Below, one piece after another: positions 54,576 through 62,713 of a stretch of DNA of 64,000 bases. Made by a program: the position numbers and the translations under genes. The notes under the pieces were generated by a model. That model was given only the letters and a program-made list of their open reading frames with translations, was not told the origin of the DNA and searched no databases. Source of the DNA: Trueperella pyogenes (GTDB taxonomy: Bacteria; Actinomycetota; Actinomycetes; Actinomycetales; Actinomycetaceae); contig NZ_UHHW01000002.1 of assembly GCF_900460345.1 (NCBI RefSeq), positions 434,001 through 498,000 of the forward strand, in the 5' to 3' direction. Numbering within the stretch: position 1 is the first letter of the stretch; every line of letters starts with the position of its first letter.

Positions 54576-55927
54576 AAAAAGTGCTTGGAGCTATCGGCAC
54601 TGGCATGATCGTGCTTGCCCTCGCCGGCGGCGCGGCACTTGGCACGCGAGTGCCCGTCCCCGAGCCGACCTTCATCCCAGCTCCCCAGGGCAAGGCTGTC
54701 GCCAAGTCAGCCGATCTGGTGTGCTACTCCCATCCGCTGCCCATTGCGCACACGGGCATTAACGCCACTGACGTCGACGAAGCAAAGACGTCGTGGGCGG
54801 GTGCCTTCGCCGCAGGCGAGGCCACGTTTAACAACGAGCACTTCACCGGCGCCCTGGCCCAGAAGCTGATCACCAAAGCGTCGGGCGTGGCATCTATTTC
54901 CGGCGTCGTGCGAAGCGAGCACATCGCCGCTGGTACCTCGATCCAGCAAGCTCTGGCAGGCGACTCACGCGGTCTCGTCGCCGCCCCGTGCGAATGGCCA
55001 GGCAATACGGTGTGGCTGGTCGGCGGTGCTGCCAAGGTGGGTAGCACGTCCACGCTCATGATCCGCAACACCTCACCTACGACCACGACGATCGATATCG
55101 CGGTCTACTCCTCGCGCGGGCGGCTCGATATCCAGGGCCTGAGCAAGTTGCCGCTCGAAGCCGGGGCCGAGCTTACTCGCGACCTGACCGGCCTCATCCC
55201 TGACGACCCCCGAATCGCGCTTCGCCTGTCGTCCGACACCGGCTCCTTCGTGGGCTCGATGCAGGTTTCACAGCTCAATGGCGTCACTCCCGCGGGCATC
55301 GAGATTCTCACCGACTCGGCAACCGGCGTCGAGACGGTCATCCCCGGCGTCGTTATCGATGAGCGCACTGACTCGTCCATACGCATCGTCAACCCGCACG
55401 AGCAGCCCGCCACCGTCAGCGTGTCCACCCTCGCCGACGCCGAACGCCCACTACCCGGTGCACAGGGCGTGACCGTAGCCCCACAGTCCGTGCTAGATCT
55501 GTCGCTGAGCGGACTCGTCGGCACCTACGGCATCAAGGTCAAGGCGAGTCACGACGTCGCCTCGGCGGTGTCATTGACCCGCACGGACGACAACGGCTCC
55601 GACATCGCCTGGCTTTCCGCCCGCGACCAAATCACCCGAAGCGGCCTGGCGGTCGGCCCGTATCCCGGCACCCTCGTACTCCATGGAGACGGGCAAGCGC
55701 GCTGGACGAGCTACGGCGAGGACGGCACAAAGATCGCGGGCGACACGCTTGCCGTGGCCGGCACCGCAAAGATAGATATCCCGCAACAAGCGCATTACAT
55801 CACAGTGGAGGCCAATCAGCCGATGTATGGCGCAGCCATGCTCGCGGGAGAATCGGGTATCACGTGGCTGCCTCTTACCCAGGATGCCACCGCACATCAG
55901 GCTACGAAACTGACGATAGCGAACTAG
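54572..55927 (+). CDS. DUF5719 family exported protein
   Basis: 451 residues. The N-terminus has a signal-anchor (KKVLGAIGTGMIVLALAGGAALGT), then an external, beta-rich region with repeated Ser/Thr-rich strands and no recognised active site. A Cys pair (about 50 and 139) may form a disulfide. DUF5719 follows the GT2/membrane gene in actinobacteria, and ATGA overlap here suggests that the two act together. RBS GGAGGTG (54561-54567). Its end overlaps the convergent DUF3499 gene by 4 bases. Confidence 0.8.
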   Translation: MKKVLGAIGTGMIVLALAGGAALGTRVPVPEPTFIPAPQGKAVAKSADLVCYSHPLPIAHTGINATDVDEAKTSWAGAFAAGEATFNNEHFTGALAQKLITKASGVASISGVVRSEHIAAGTSIQQALAGDSRGLVAAPCEWPGNTVWLVGGAAKVGSTSTLMIRNTSPTTTTIDIAVYSSRGRLDIQGLSKLPLEAGAELTRDLTGLIPDDPRIALRLSSDTGSFVGSMQVSQLNGVTPAGIEILTDSATGVETVIPGVVIDERTDSSIRIVNPHEQPATVSVSTLADAERPLPGAQGVTVAPQSVLDLSLSGLVGTYGIKVKASHDVASAVSLTRTDDNGSDIAWLSARDQITRSGLAVGPYPGTLVLHGDGQARWTSYGEDGTKIAGDTLAVAGTAKIDIPQQAHYITVEANQPMYGAAMLAGESGITWLPLTQDATAHQATKLTIAN

Positions 55928-56328
55928 TCATCGGCAGGCGTCGAGCTCTCGCCACCGTTGATAAGCGTCAGCTTCGGCCGCGGGCGCGCCGGGCTCGAAA
56001 CGTCGATAGCGGGTCTGCGAATCTCACGCTGAGCAGGTCGTGGCGGAGGAACCTCTCGTTGAGAGGCTTCGCGGATTGCCTCGGCGAGGGCGAGGAGATC
56101 GTCGGTTGAGGGAGGCGCCTCCTCGAATTCGGTCTGGAGTCGAACCATCTGCCAGCCCACCGGAACCGTGACGCTGTTGGCATGATCCTTGCACAGGTCA
56201 AAGGCACCCTGCTGCGGGACAGGTGAAAGCGGGCCGATCACTGCGGTGGCTTCACGGTAGCCATACGTCATCGTGGCGACGGCGGGTTGCCGACAACCGA
56301 GGCGGGAACACTGTCGAAGGGGGCTCAC
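55924..56328 (-). CDS. DUF3499 family protein with zinc-ribbon-like Cys/His pattern
   Basis: 134 residues. The conserved N-terminal half has CSRLGC (about 7-12) and LCKDHA (about 44-49), a CxxxxC...CxxH arrangement that could bind zinc. The C-terminal half is Pro/Arg-rich and variable. The homologue in M. tuberculosis is Rv3258c, next to whiB2 and the zincin-like gene, as here. Function unknown. The GTG start has no RBS and sits 6 bases after TAAGGT. Confidence 0.85.
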   Translation of the reverse strand: MSPLRQCSRLGCRQPAVATMTYGYREATAVIGPLSPVPQQGAFDLCKDHANSVTVPVGWQMVRLQTEFEEAPPSTDDLLALAEAIREASQREVPPPRPAQREIRRPAIDVSSPARPRPKLTLINGGESSTPADD

Positions 56329-56340
56329 GGCTCTACCTTA
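56329..56340 (-). promoter_or_regulatory. Leaderless-type -10 box for the DUF3499 gene
   Basis: On the minus strand TAAGGT (56340-56335), 6 bases, GTG (56328). It forms a divergent pair with the box at 56372. Confidence 0.55.
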
Positions 56341-56371
56341 GCCGCATCCCCCGACTGTGTGCCAGAAGCGT

Positions 56372-56383
56372 TAGGGTAGAGTC
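56372..56383 (+). promoter_or_regulatory. Leaderless-type -10 box for the zincin-like gene
   Basis: TAGGGT (56372-56377), 6 bases, ATG 56384. No Shine-Dalgarno. Confidence 0.55.
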
Positions 56384-56803
56384 ATGGCTTTCGGTAGATC
56401 ACATACGCGGCGTCGGGACCGCCACGGGCGTGGCATACGCGGACCTGTCTTACCCGCCGCCGTGCCGGCGTGGCGCACGCGCTCCGACGAATTCGACGAC
56501 CTGCTCGCCTGGGACCTGGGCACTTACCGACGCCGTCTGGGCACCAAGCTCGACCGCTTCGACTTCGCGGTCATGGACGTGCCAGGATATGACCCAGCCC
56601 CGTGGGAGGAGCGCGTTCCCCTCGCTCGCTACCTCCCCTTCGAGCGGCCAGCCAAAATCCACGGTCGCATTATCTTCTACCGGATGCCGATTCTTCATGC
56701 CCTGCGCCGCGAGGAGGACTCGCGGCTTTTCATCCACAATATAGTCACCAGCCAACTCGCCAGTGCCCTCGAGTGTTTTCCCGAGGATATCGACTACCTC
56801 TAG
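56384..56803 (+). CDS. Zincin-like metallopeptidase family protein (degenerate metal site)
   Basis: 139 residues, basic N-terminus, soluble. The order RDRHGRGIRGPVLP, FDDLLAWDL, VPLARYLPFERPAKI and IIFYRMPILHALRREEDSRLF matches the small actinobacterial protein next to whiB2 and DUF3499 (Rv3259 type). Where zincins have HExxH, this one reads HNIVTSQLA, so zinc catalysis is doubtful. Convergent with the RDD gene across 2 bases. Confidence 0.75.
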   Translation: MAFGRSHTRRRDRHGRGIRGPVLPAAVPAWRTRSDEFDDLLAWDLGTYRRRLGTKLDRFDFAVMDVPGYDPAPWEERVPLARYLPFERPAKIHGRIIFYRMPILHALRREEDSRLFIHNIVTSQLASALECFPEDIDYL

Positions 56804-56805
56804 GC

Positions 56806-57651
56806 TCAGCCGCGCGTCATGTGATCGCGAGTTCCTTCACTGGTTGCAGCCGCCAGCCCGTAGGGGGCATCTTCGATTCGCTTGCTCAGCGACGCGCGCC
56901 GTTGGATCACCGCCGAATGGTGGGAAAGCTCGGCTTGATAGCGCAGCACCGTCATCGCCTCGATGAAATCCTCGGGCGGAGTGCCCCATGCGGGCGGAGG
57001 GTAAACGTACCGCTCGCAGGCCGCAGCCAATGCGCGCGCCTGCGCCTGACGCGCTTGCGGGGTCAAGCGGGTGCGGCTCTTGAGAAAATCAGCCATATTG
57101 AGCGTGAGTCCTGTAGGCAACGGACGGGTGTGGGCGACGTCCGCCCACGTGGCAAGCTCGCGCGGCATACTCACTTCCGGCTCCCACACACGACGCGACG
57201 GCCAGCGCACGACGTAGGTACCCGCAAGCATGTCTCCCAGCCGTTGTCCACGCCTGGATGCGAATGCCGTGATGGTAGCGAGAAGGCCAAGGCTGAGGTA
57301 GATCTCCGCGATGCCCACGGTGGCGCGCACGAAGGCTTGGTTGGTCGTGATCGTCGCGCCGTCGAGTCCGACCACGCGCGTGCGCGTGACGATCTTGCCC
57401 AGCGACCTGCCATTGAATGAAGCAGTGATAAGTGCGGGGACAAGCCAGAAAAATAGCGCGATAGCCGCCACAGCGCCGGTGCGCGCCTGCGCACTGTTGA
57501 GCTCGAGCACACCGATGAAGTTCTTCAGCAGCGTTAGCAAAATGATGGCCAGCAGCCCGTAGTCGATCAGGCCAGCGAGGATCCGGGAAAGCACAGTTGC
57601 CGCAGGGAGCTCAAGCTCCACGCCCTCTCCAGTGATGATGCTATCAGCCAC
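56806..57651 (-). CDS. RDD family membrane protein
   Basis: 281 residues. The RDD domain (about 15-145) begins ATVLSRILAGLIDYGLLAIILL and has three to four helices with FNGRSLGKIVTRTRVV. A soluble C-terminal 130 residues follow. RDD proteins are thought to act in small-molecule or ion transport. The RDD, SpoIIM, DUF58, MoxR set is conserved as a neighbourhood in actinobacteria (Rv3689-Rv3695 in M. tuberculosis). The GTG start is set by TAGGCT 6 bases upstream; no RBS. Confidence 0.85.
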   Translation of the reverse strand: MADSIITGEGVELELPAATVLSRILAGLIDYGLLAIILLTLLKNFIGVLELNSAQARTGAVAAIALFFWLVPALITASFNGRSLGKIVTRTRVVGLDGATITTNQAFVRATVGIAEIYLSLGLLATITAFASRRGQRLGDMLAGTYVVRWPSRRVWEPEVSMPRELATWADVAHTRPLPTGLTLNMADFLKSRTRLTPQARQAQARALAAACERYVYPPPAWGTPPEDFIEAMTVLRYQAELSHHSAVIQRRASLSKRIEDAPYGLAAATSEGTRDHMTRG

Positions 57652-57663
57652 CCCACTAGCCTA
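57652..57663 (-). promoter_or_regulatory. Leaderless-type -10 box for the RDD gene
   Basis: On the minus strand TAGGCT (57663-57658), 6 bases, GTG (57651). It lies in the 49-base gap to the divergent SpoIIM-type gene. Confidence 0.55.
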
Positions 57664-57700
57664 CCGCGTAAGCGGGGCTCAAATGTGGCACCCTTGATGT

Positions 57701-58666
57701 GTGGAGAGTCTAGCCTTTGCCAAAGCACATCAAAACCAGTGGGAGCGCCTCGAAGAGCTCACGGCCAAGTCGCGCTTGAGTGGACCGGAGGCCGACGAAT
57801 TCGTCCGTCTCTACCAGGCCAGTGCGGCTCATTTGGCAACTGTGCGCACTAAGGCTCCCGATCCAGACCTCGTCCTGACCCTCTCCGCCACCGTCGGCGC
57901 CGCGCGCGCCAGGCTGACCGAGATCCGCGGCGCAAACCTACACTCACTGCGCCGCGCTCTCACCGTCACCCTTCCGCACGCCTTCTATCGCATCCGGTGG
58001 TGGACGCTCGGCGTCGCGTTGGCCATGATCGCAGTGAGCGCGATGGTGATGATTCACTTTGCGATGAACCCGGCACAGGTGTCCATGCTCGGCTCCCACG
58101 AGTCATTGCGCCACTATGCAGATGAAGCCTTTGCCGCCTATTATCGCGAATACTCAGGTGCTGACTTCGGGGCGATGGTCTGGACGAACAACGCGTGGAT
58201 CGCGCTTCAGTGCGTGGGCGGAGGCATCACGGGAATCTATCCCGTGTTCGTACTCCTGCAAAATGCCATCGGCATCGGGCAAGCTGGCGCAATCTTGAAC
58301 TACTTCGACTCTTTGCCGATCTTTTTCCAGCTCATCCTGCCGCACGGCCTACTGGAGCTCACAGCGATTTTCGTGGCGGGAGCTACCGGGCTCAAGCTTT
58401 TTTGGACGGTTCTCCTGCCCGGACCGCGCCCGCGCATAGCGGCGCTGGCCGCGGAGGGTAAGCAGGCGATGTTCGTGGCCTTCGGGCTGATAGGAGTGCT
58501 TTTTGTTGCTGCGCTTGTGGAAGGCTTCGTCACGCCGTCTTACCTGCATTGGGGGCTAAAGATCGGGATCGGCGCTGGCGTATTGCTTGCCTTTTGGGCG
58601 TGGGTATTCGCCTTCGGGCGTCGGGCTCCCGCCTCGGCGGAGCCGCCGATCAGATATGCCGCATAG
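57701..58666 (+). CDS. Stage II sporulation protein M-like membrane protein
   Basis: 321 residues. The N-terminal soluble part (about 1-100, ESLAFAKAHQNQWERLEEL) is followed by five to six helices. The SpoIIM-like core includes NNAWIALQCVGGGITGIYPV and LPHGLLELTAIFVAGATGL. In non-sporing actinobacteria its role is unknown; a membrane or wall remodelling function with MoxR/DUF58 partners is inferred. The GTG start has neither an RBS nor a good -10 at leaderless distance, but the N-terminus fits the family. Confidence 0.85.
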   Translation: MESLAFAKAHQNQWERLEELTAKSRLSGPEADEFVRLYQASAAHLATVRTKAPDPDLVLTLSATVGAARARLTEIRGANLHSLRRALTVTLPHAFYRIRWWTLGVALAMIAVSAMVMIHFAMNPAQVSMLGSHESLRHYADEAFAAYYREYSGADFGAMVWTNNAWIALQCVGGGITGIYPVFVLLQNAIGIGQAGAILNYFDSLPIFFQLILPHGLLELTAIFVAGATGLKLFWTVLLPGPRPRIAALAAEGKQAMFVAFGLIGVLFVAALVEGFVTPSYLHWGLKIGIGAGVLLAFWAWVFAFGRRAPASAEPPIRYAA

Positions 58667-58681
58667 AGCCGCCCGAATTTG

Positions 58682-58752
58682 TCAGTACCTTACGTCGTTT
58701 GTCTGCGCTTAAACCAGTGTTTTTAGCACCGAGATGCGACGGAAGGTACTGA
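58682..58752. repeat. Long inverted repeat between convergent genes
   Basis: The left arm 58682-58697 and right arm 58737-58752 are 16-base inverted copies with 15 of 16 matches (TCAGTACCTT at one end, AAGGTACTGA at the other). The 39-base spacer contains a weaker nested pairing (CTTAAAC with GTTTTTAG). It fills most of the 97-base gap between the SpoIIM-type and DUF58 genes. A bidirectional terminator is the simplest reading. Confidence 0.7.
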
Positions 58753-58763
58753 GAAAGGGAAGA

Positions 58764-60038
58764 TCAGAGCAGCCCGCGAGCCTTGAGCCGCAAATACGTA
58801 TCGACGACGGCGACCGGCAGCTCGTGAGCATCCGCACGCACGACGACGGCCCCCGCACGCTCGAGAATCCGCACGAGACTGTTCGCCTCCAGGCGCGCCC
58901 GTTCACGGGCAGCCCGCTCATAAATGGCCTCGGCTCCGCTTCTCGCTTCTGAGTTTCCGGCGGAGGCCACCAGCACGGTGTGTGTGCGACGCAGGGCGGG
59001 TAAAACGTCGGCCAGGCCGGACGAAAGTGTGCCGCCGCCGAGCGTGGTGGCAATGACAACGAAGGCAGGCCGTTTGGAAATCTGGGATATGTATGCGGGC
59101 AAGGAATCCCAGTTGGTGGCGTGCAAGGTCGGCTCGATGTCGGATAGCGTCAGGGCCACCTGATGCGTGACAGCGGAGTTGTGTTCGACCGCTTGCCGAG
59201 CCCGCAGCGTGTCATCCATGGCGATTACTGAAATGCGGTCGCCCGCCCGCTGGGCGATGGCGCACTGCAGGAGGGCAACTTCGATGAACGAATCAAAGGC
59301 CGGGTGCTGCCCTACACGAAGCGCGCCGCCGCGCCCGGCGTCGAGAACGACGACGACGTGACGGTCACGCTCGGGGCGCCAAGTGCGAACGAGTGTCTCG
59401 CCGAGGCGCGCTGTAGAACGCCAGTCGATTGCGCGCACGTCGTCGCCGGCCACGTACTCGCGCAAGGAATCGAACTCGGTGCCTTCGCCGCGAGTGAGGA
59501 GGAGCGAGCGGCCATCGAGCTCACGCAGCTGGCGCACCCGGGAGGGAATGTGCCGCCGAGAGACGAAGGGTGGCAGGACGCGGATTTGCCACGACGTCGG
59601 GGCTGACTTCTGCCGCCCGGCCAGCCCGAGCGGGCCGAAGGTGCGGACGGTGAGCGCAGCGGAATGGACTGTGCCGCGGCGTTCCGGGCGGATACTGGCG
59701 AAAAACTCGGCTTCGCTATGGGCACTGAGCCGGTAGGAGTGCCGGGAGGGCGTAACATTGGCCGACGGCGGCCAGGCGTCGCGGATCTCGCCGGCGATTG
59801 TGCGCCTCGAGGGGTTGGACAGCGCCAAGACGGCCTGCGCTTCCTCGCCTGCGCGGGTCGTCTCCTCGCCCACGCGGTCGACCACGAGCAAGCCGGGCTT
59901 GGGTGCGAGAGCGGCGTCGGCGAGCACGAGAAGACAGACGAGGCCACTTACGAGCACGGCGCTGCCGGCATCGCGCGTGAGCACCGCGAGCACAACACCG
60001 ATCCCGGAGACAATGACGGCAGGCAGGCGAATAAACAT
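58764..60038 (-). CDS. DUF58 family membrane-associated protein
   Basis: 424 residues. Two N-terminal helices (about 5-45), then a soluble region with SLREYVAGDDVRAIDWRSTAR, the DUF58 signature, and a von Willebrand A-like part with VVVLDAGRGGAL. DUF58 genes regularly follow moxR, and the proteins probably act together in assembling or activating envelope complexes. ATG 60038 overlaps the MoxR stop (TGATG); an apparent upstream extension lies inside moxR. Confidence 0.9.
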   Translation of the reverse strand: MFIRLPAVIVSGIGVVLAVLTRDAGSAVLVSGLVCLLVLADAALAPKPGLLVVDRVGEETTRAGEEAQAVLALSNPSRRTIAGEIRDAWPPSANVTPSRHSYRLSAHSEAEFFASIRPERRGTVHSAALTVRTFGPLGLAGRQKSAPTSWQIRVLPPFVSRRHIPSRVRQLRELDGRSLLLTRGEGTEFDSLREYVAGDDVRAIDWRSTARLGETLVRTWRPERDRHVVVVLDAGRGGALRVGQHPAFDSFIEVALLQCAIAQRAGDRISVIAMDDTLRARQAVEHNSAVTHQVALTLSDIEPTLHATNWDSLPAYISQISKRPAFVVIATTLGGGTLSSGLADVLPALRRTHTVLVASAGNSEARSGAEAIYERAARERARLEANSLVRILERAGAVVVRADAHELPVAVVDTYLRLKARGLL

Positions 60039-61027
60039 CAGCGAGGAACCGGCACCGAGGTCAGGATGGAGTCGATCACTGAGCGCGCGCTGACACCGTC
60101 CAGTTCCGCTTCCGGGTGAAGCTGGAGACGGTGAGCGAGTGCGGGGACGGCGAGCGCTTTGACGTCGTCGGGGGTAACATAGCTCCGCCCAGACAGCCAT
60201 GCCCACGCGCGGGCATCGTACAAGAGCGCAGTGGCACCGCGCGGCGAGACGCCCAGAGAGACGGCAGGCGAATTACGGGTGGCCCGGACGAGGTCGACGA
60301 TGTAGTCGAGGACGCGGACGGAGACCTCCACAGCTGCGACTTCGGTTCGAGCCTGGAGGATGTCTGCGGCCCCGGCCACGGCCTCGATCTGTGCAGTGGA
60401 CAGGTCAGTGGGATCGAAGGAGTCGGCGTGGCGGCGCAGGATCTCCACCTCGACGTCACGTGCCGGCAATGGCAGGACCGTCTTGAGCATAAAGCGATCG
60501 AGCTGAGCCTCGGGCAGCGGGTAGGTGCCCTCGTATTCAATCGGATTTTGGGTAGCGACCACCATGAATGGGTCTGTGAGTCGGCGCGGCTCGCCGTCGA
60601 CAGAAACCTGCTGCTCAGCCATCGCCTCCAGGAGGGCAGCCTGAGTTTTGGGCGGAGTGCGGTTGATCTCGTCTGCGATGAGGAGATTGGTGAAGACCGG
60701 GCCGGGACGGAAGGTGAACTCGCCGGTGGCCGAGCTGTAGACGAGCGAGCCTGTGAGATCGCCAGGCATGAGATCCGGGGTGAACTGGACGCGCTTGGCA
60801 TCGAGCGAGAGCGCGGCGGCTAGCGAACGCACGAGCAGCGTCTTCGCCGTGCCGGGCACGCCTTCGAGGAGTACATGACCAGAGCACAACAAACCAACGA
60901 GGACGGCGCTAATGGCCTGGTCTTGCCCGACCACGGCCTTGGCAATCTCTGGGCGAATGCGGCGGAATCTCTCCGCGGTCGAGGACTGGGCCGGCTGTGC
61001 CGGAGCCGCAGTGAAATCATCGGTCAT
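60038..61027 (-). CDS. MoxR-family AAA+ ATPase
   Basis: 329 residues. Walker A GVPGTAKT (56-63), Walker B LLIADEINR (about 115-123), sensor ATQNPIEYEGTYPLPEAQLDRF and a C-terminal lid SPRGATALLYDARAWAWLSGR. MoxR ATPases are chaperone-like and work with VWA/DUF58 partners. The ATG at 61027 has RBS GGGAG and overlaps the end of the DUF4350 gene by 11 bases; the longer frame to 61384 is a shadow of that gene. Confidence 0.93.
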   Translation of the reverse strand: MTDDFTAAPAQPAQSSTAERFRRIRPEIAKAVVGQDQAISAVLVGLLCSGHVLLEGVPGTAKTLLVRSLAAALSLDAKRVQFTPDLMPGDLTGSLVYSSATGEFTFRPGPVFTNLLIADEINRTPPKTQAALLEAMAEQQVSVDGEPRRLTDPFMVVATQNPIEYEGTYPLPEAQLDRFMLKTVLPLPARDVEVEILRRHADSFDPTDLSTAQIEAVAGAADILQARTEVAAVEVSVRVLDYIVDLVRATRNSPAVSLGVSPRGATALLYDARAWAWLSGRSYVTPDDVKALAVPALAHRLQLHPEAELDGVSARSVIDSILTSVPVPR

Positions 61028-62105
61028 TGATCTCCCTTTCGAATTGATCGAGTTGACTAGCCAACTCGGTAAGCTCGCGTTCAGTAGTGGGTGTGGAATA
61101 GAAAAGATCGTCGATCGCATCTTGTGGGCGGCCGCTGGCACGCGCAAGGAAATCGACGACGACGCCCCGGCTCGCGTTGGGTGCCAGGCGCCCGCGTGCC
61201 ACGCGAGAAATGGTTCCGGTACGCAGCGCGAGGGCGGCGTGGGCCACATCTTTGCCGCGGTGGTAGAGGCGCGCGCGCCCGGAATCGGCCTCGGAGGCAG
61301 GGACGACGACGGGCATCGGCTCAGCGACGAGTTTGCCGAAACGGCGTCCGCGGTAGACAGCCCACCAGCCGAGCGTGAGCACAAGGCTGACGAGGAGCGG
61401 GAAGAACCATTCGGGCAGGCCGATCCACCGATGCGGCCGTGTATGATCTGCCGAGGAACCGGTTACCCACAAGAGCGTCGGTTGTGTGCCGAGCTTGCGC
61501 AACGCGAAAGCCGCGTTGCCGTCCGCAGCCAAGAACTCGTTGGTGAGAAAGCGGGGATCTGGGATGAAGGAGATGCGCGGATTGTGGGCTAACTGAACCC
61601 AGCCGTATCCGCCTAGTTGTGGAAAACACCCCGTGACGTCCGCGTGGTTGTCGGGCACGAAATACGCCGAGACAGGGCTGATGCTGTGAGCTTCGACGGC
61701 GTCTGGATCGGAACAGTTAGCGACTGCGGGCAGGGAGGGGAATGAGTCGACGTAGCCCGTGATGCCGAAATCTTGATAAGGAGTTGAGCGTTCGAGGATG
61801 ACTATACGTGCCCGAGAGTCGATGAGCCTGCGTGAATCCGCAGGGGTAGCGTGATAATTCGGGTCGATGACGAGCGTCGTGGTCTCATCTGCAAGCTGTG
61901 CGGCCTCGCCAGGCCCAACCTCGGCGACCTCGACCCCGTGGTCCGACAAGATAGTGGTGAGTGCGCGCGTGCCAGTAGCGCCAGTGGAGGTCGGCGAGTA
62001 GGGCGAGCCGTCTTGGGGGACCTTTACGAGGAAAATGATCGCGATGGCTACAATCGCGACGAGCGACAAAGCGATGCCGGTCCGCGCCGACGTGGGCGTT
62101 CTCAT
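61017..62105 (-). CDS. DUF4350 family membrane protein
   Basis: 362 residues. One helix near the N-terminus (about 12-30), a large external domain (about 35-225) with TLVIDPNYHATPADSRRL and VIIERS-like strands, a second helix (about 232-252) and a cytoplasmic end. This is the DUF4350 arrangement beside MoxR in actinobacteria. Function unknown. ATGA overlap with the DUF4129 gene. Confidence 0.85.
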   Translation of the reverse strand: MRTPTSARTGIALSLVAIVAIAIIFLVKVPQDGSPYSPTSTGATGTRALTTILSDHGVEVAEVGPGEAAQLADETTTLVIDPNYHATPADSRRLIDSRARIVILERSTPYQDFGITGYVDSFPSLPAVANCSDPDAVEAHSISPVSAYFVPDNHADVTGCFPQLGGYGWVQLAHNPRISFIPDPRFLTNEFLAADGNAAFALRKLGTQPTLLWVTGSSADHTRPHRWIGLPEWFFPLLVSLVLTLGWWAVYRGRRFGKLVAEPMPVVVPASEADSGRARLYHRGKDVAHAALALRTGTISRVARGRLAPNASRGVVVDFLARASGRPQDAIDDLFYSTPTTERELTELASQLDQFEREINDR

Positions 62106-62713
62106 CGCGGCGCCACCTTAGTGTCCGAAACTGCGTGGTGGAGAAGGTGGGTACGCTGCACGTCATCCTCTGTAGCCTGGCCATGCCAGTAGTAGACGTC
62201 GTTGAAAAGCTGGGCGCAGGCCAAGAACAACTCCTCATGACCGAGCCGCGCAGAGCCGGCTCGCGCGGCTTCAAGAGCTGTCATTCCAGGCGCGACGTCG
62301 ATGGTCTTGCGTTCGTCGAGAAGCCGTATAATAGCACGGAAGCGTTCAATTGCCGCAAGATTCAGATCTGCGGCAAGTTCGGCGCGCTTCGCCGCGGCAA
62401 AGAGCGCTGTCGAGGTGCGGTTATCGTCGAAGAGCTGCGTGCGCCCGCGCGCGAACCGGGCGCTCGTGGAGCGCGCGTGCCGGATCGCAATTGCAATGAT
62501 GACGACGACGAGCACGCCGATCGTCACGATTACTGCGATGTTGCCCGCGCCGCCGTCGCCAGGAGAAAGGTGAGAGACGACGATGTCAATGCGCGTGAGG
62601 AGCCATTCCAGGAACCGTTGAAAAAGATTCGGCGCGTGGTCATACATGGCCTTAGACAGCTCGTCCTCGGCGAGCTGCCTGGCGGTGTCTGAATCTGGAA
62701 GGAACACTGGCAT
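62102..62713 (-). CDS. DUF4129 family membrane protein
   Basis: 203 residues. A soluble N-terminal segment (about 1-45), one helix (about 52-75, IAVIVTIGVLVVVIIAIAI) and a helical C-terminal domain (about 95-195) typical of DUF4129, with LTALEAARAG-like and DVYYWHGQAT motifs. It is often linked to transglutaminase-like or MoxR genes. TAATG overlap with the upstream membrane protein and ATGA overlap with DUF4350. Confidence 0.85.
   Translation of the reverse strand: MPVFLPDSDTARQLAEDELSKAMYDHAPNLFQRFLEWLLTRIDIVVSHLSPGDGGAGNIAVIVTIGVLVVVIIAIAIRHARSTSARFARGRTQLFDDNRTSTALFAAAKRAELAADLNLAAIERFRAIIRLLDERKTIDVAPGMTALEAARAGSARLGHEELFLACAQLFNDVYYWHGQATEDDVQRTHLLHHAVSDTKVAPR

Noticed and set aside
60039..60206. 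Extension of DUF58 into moxR
   Set aside because: Shadow frame; MFIRLPAV at 60038 is the family N-terminus.
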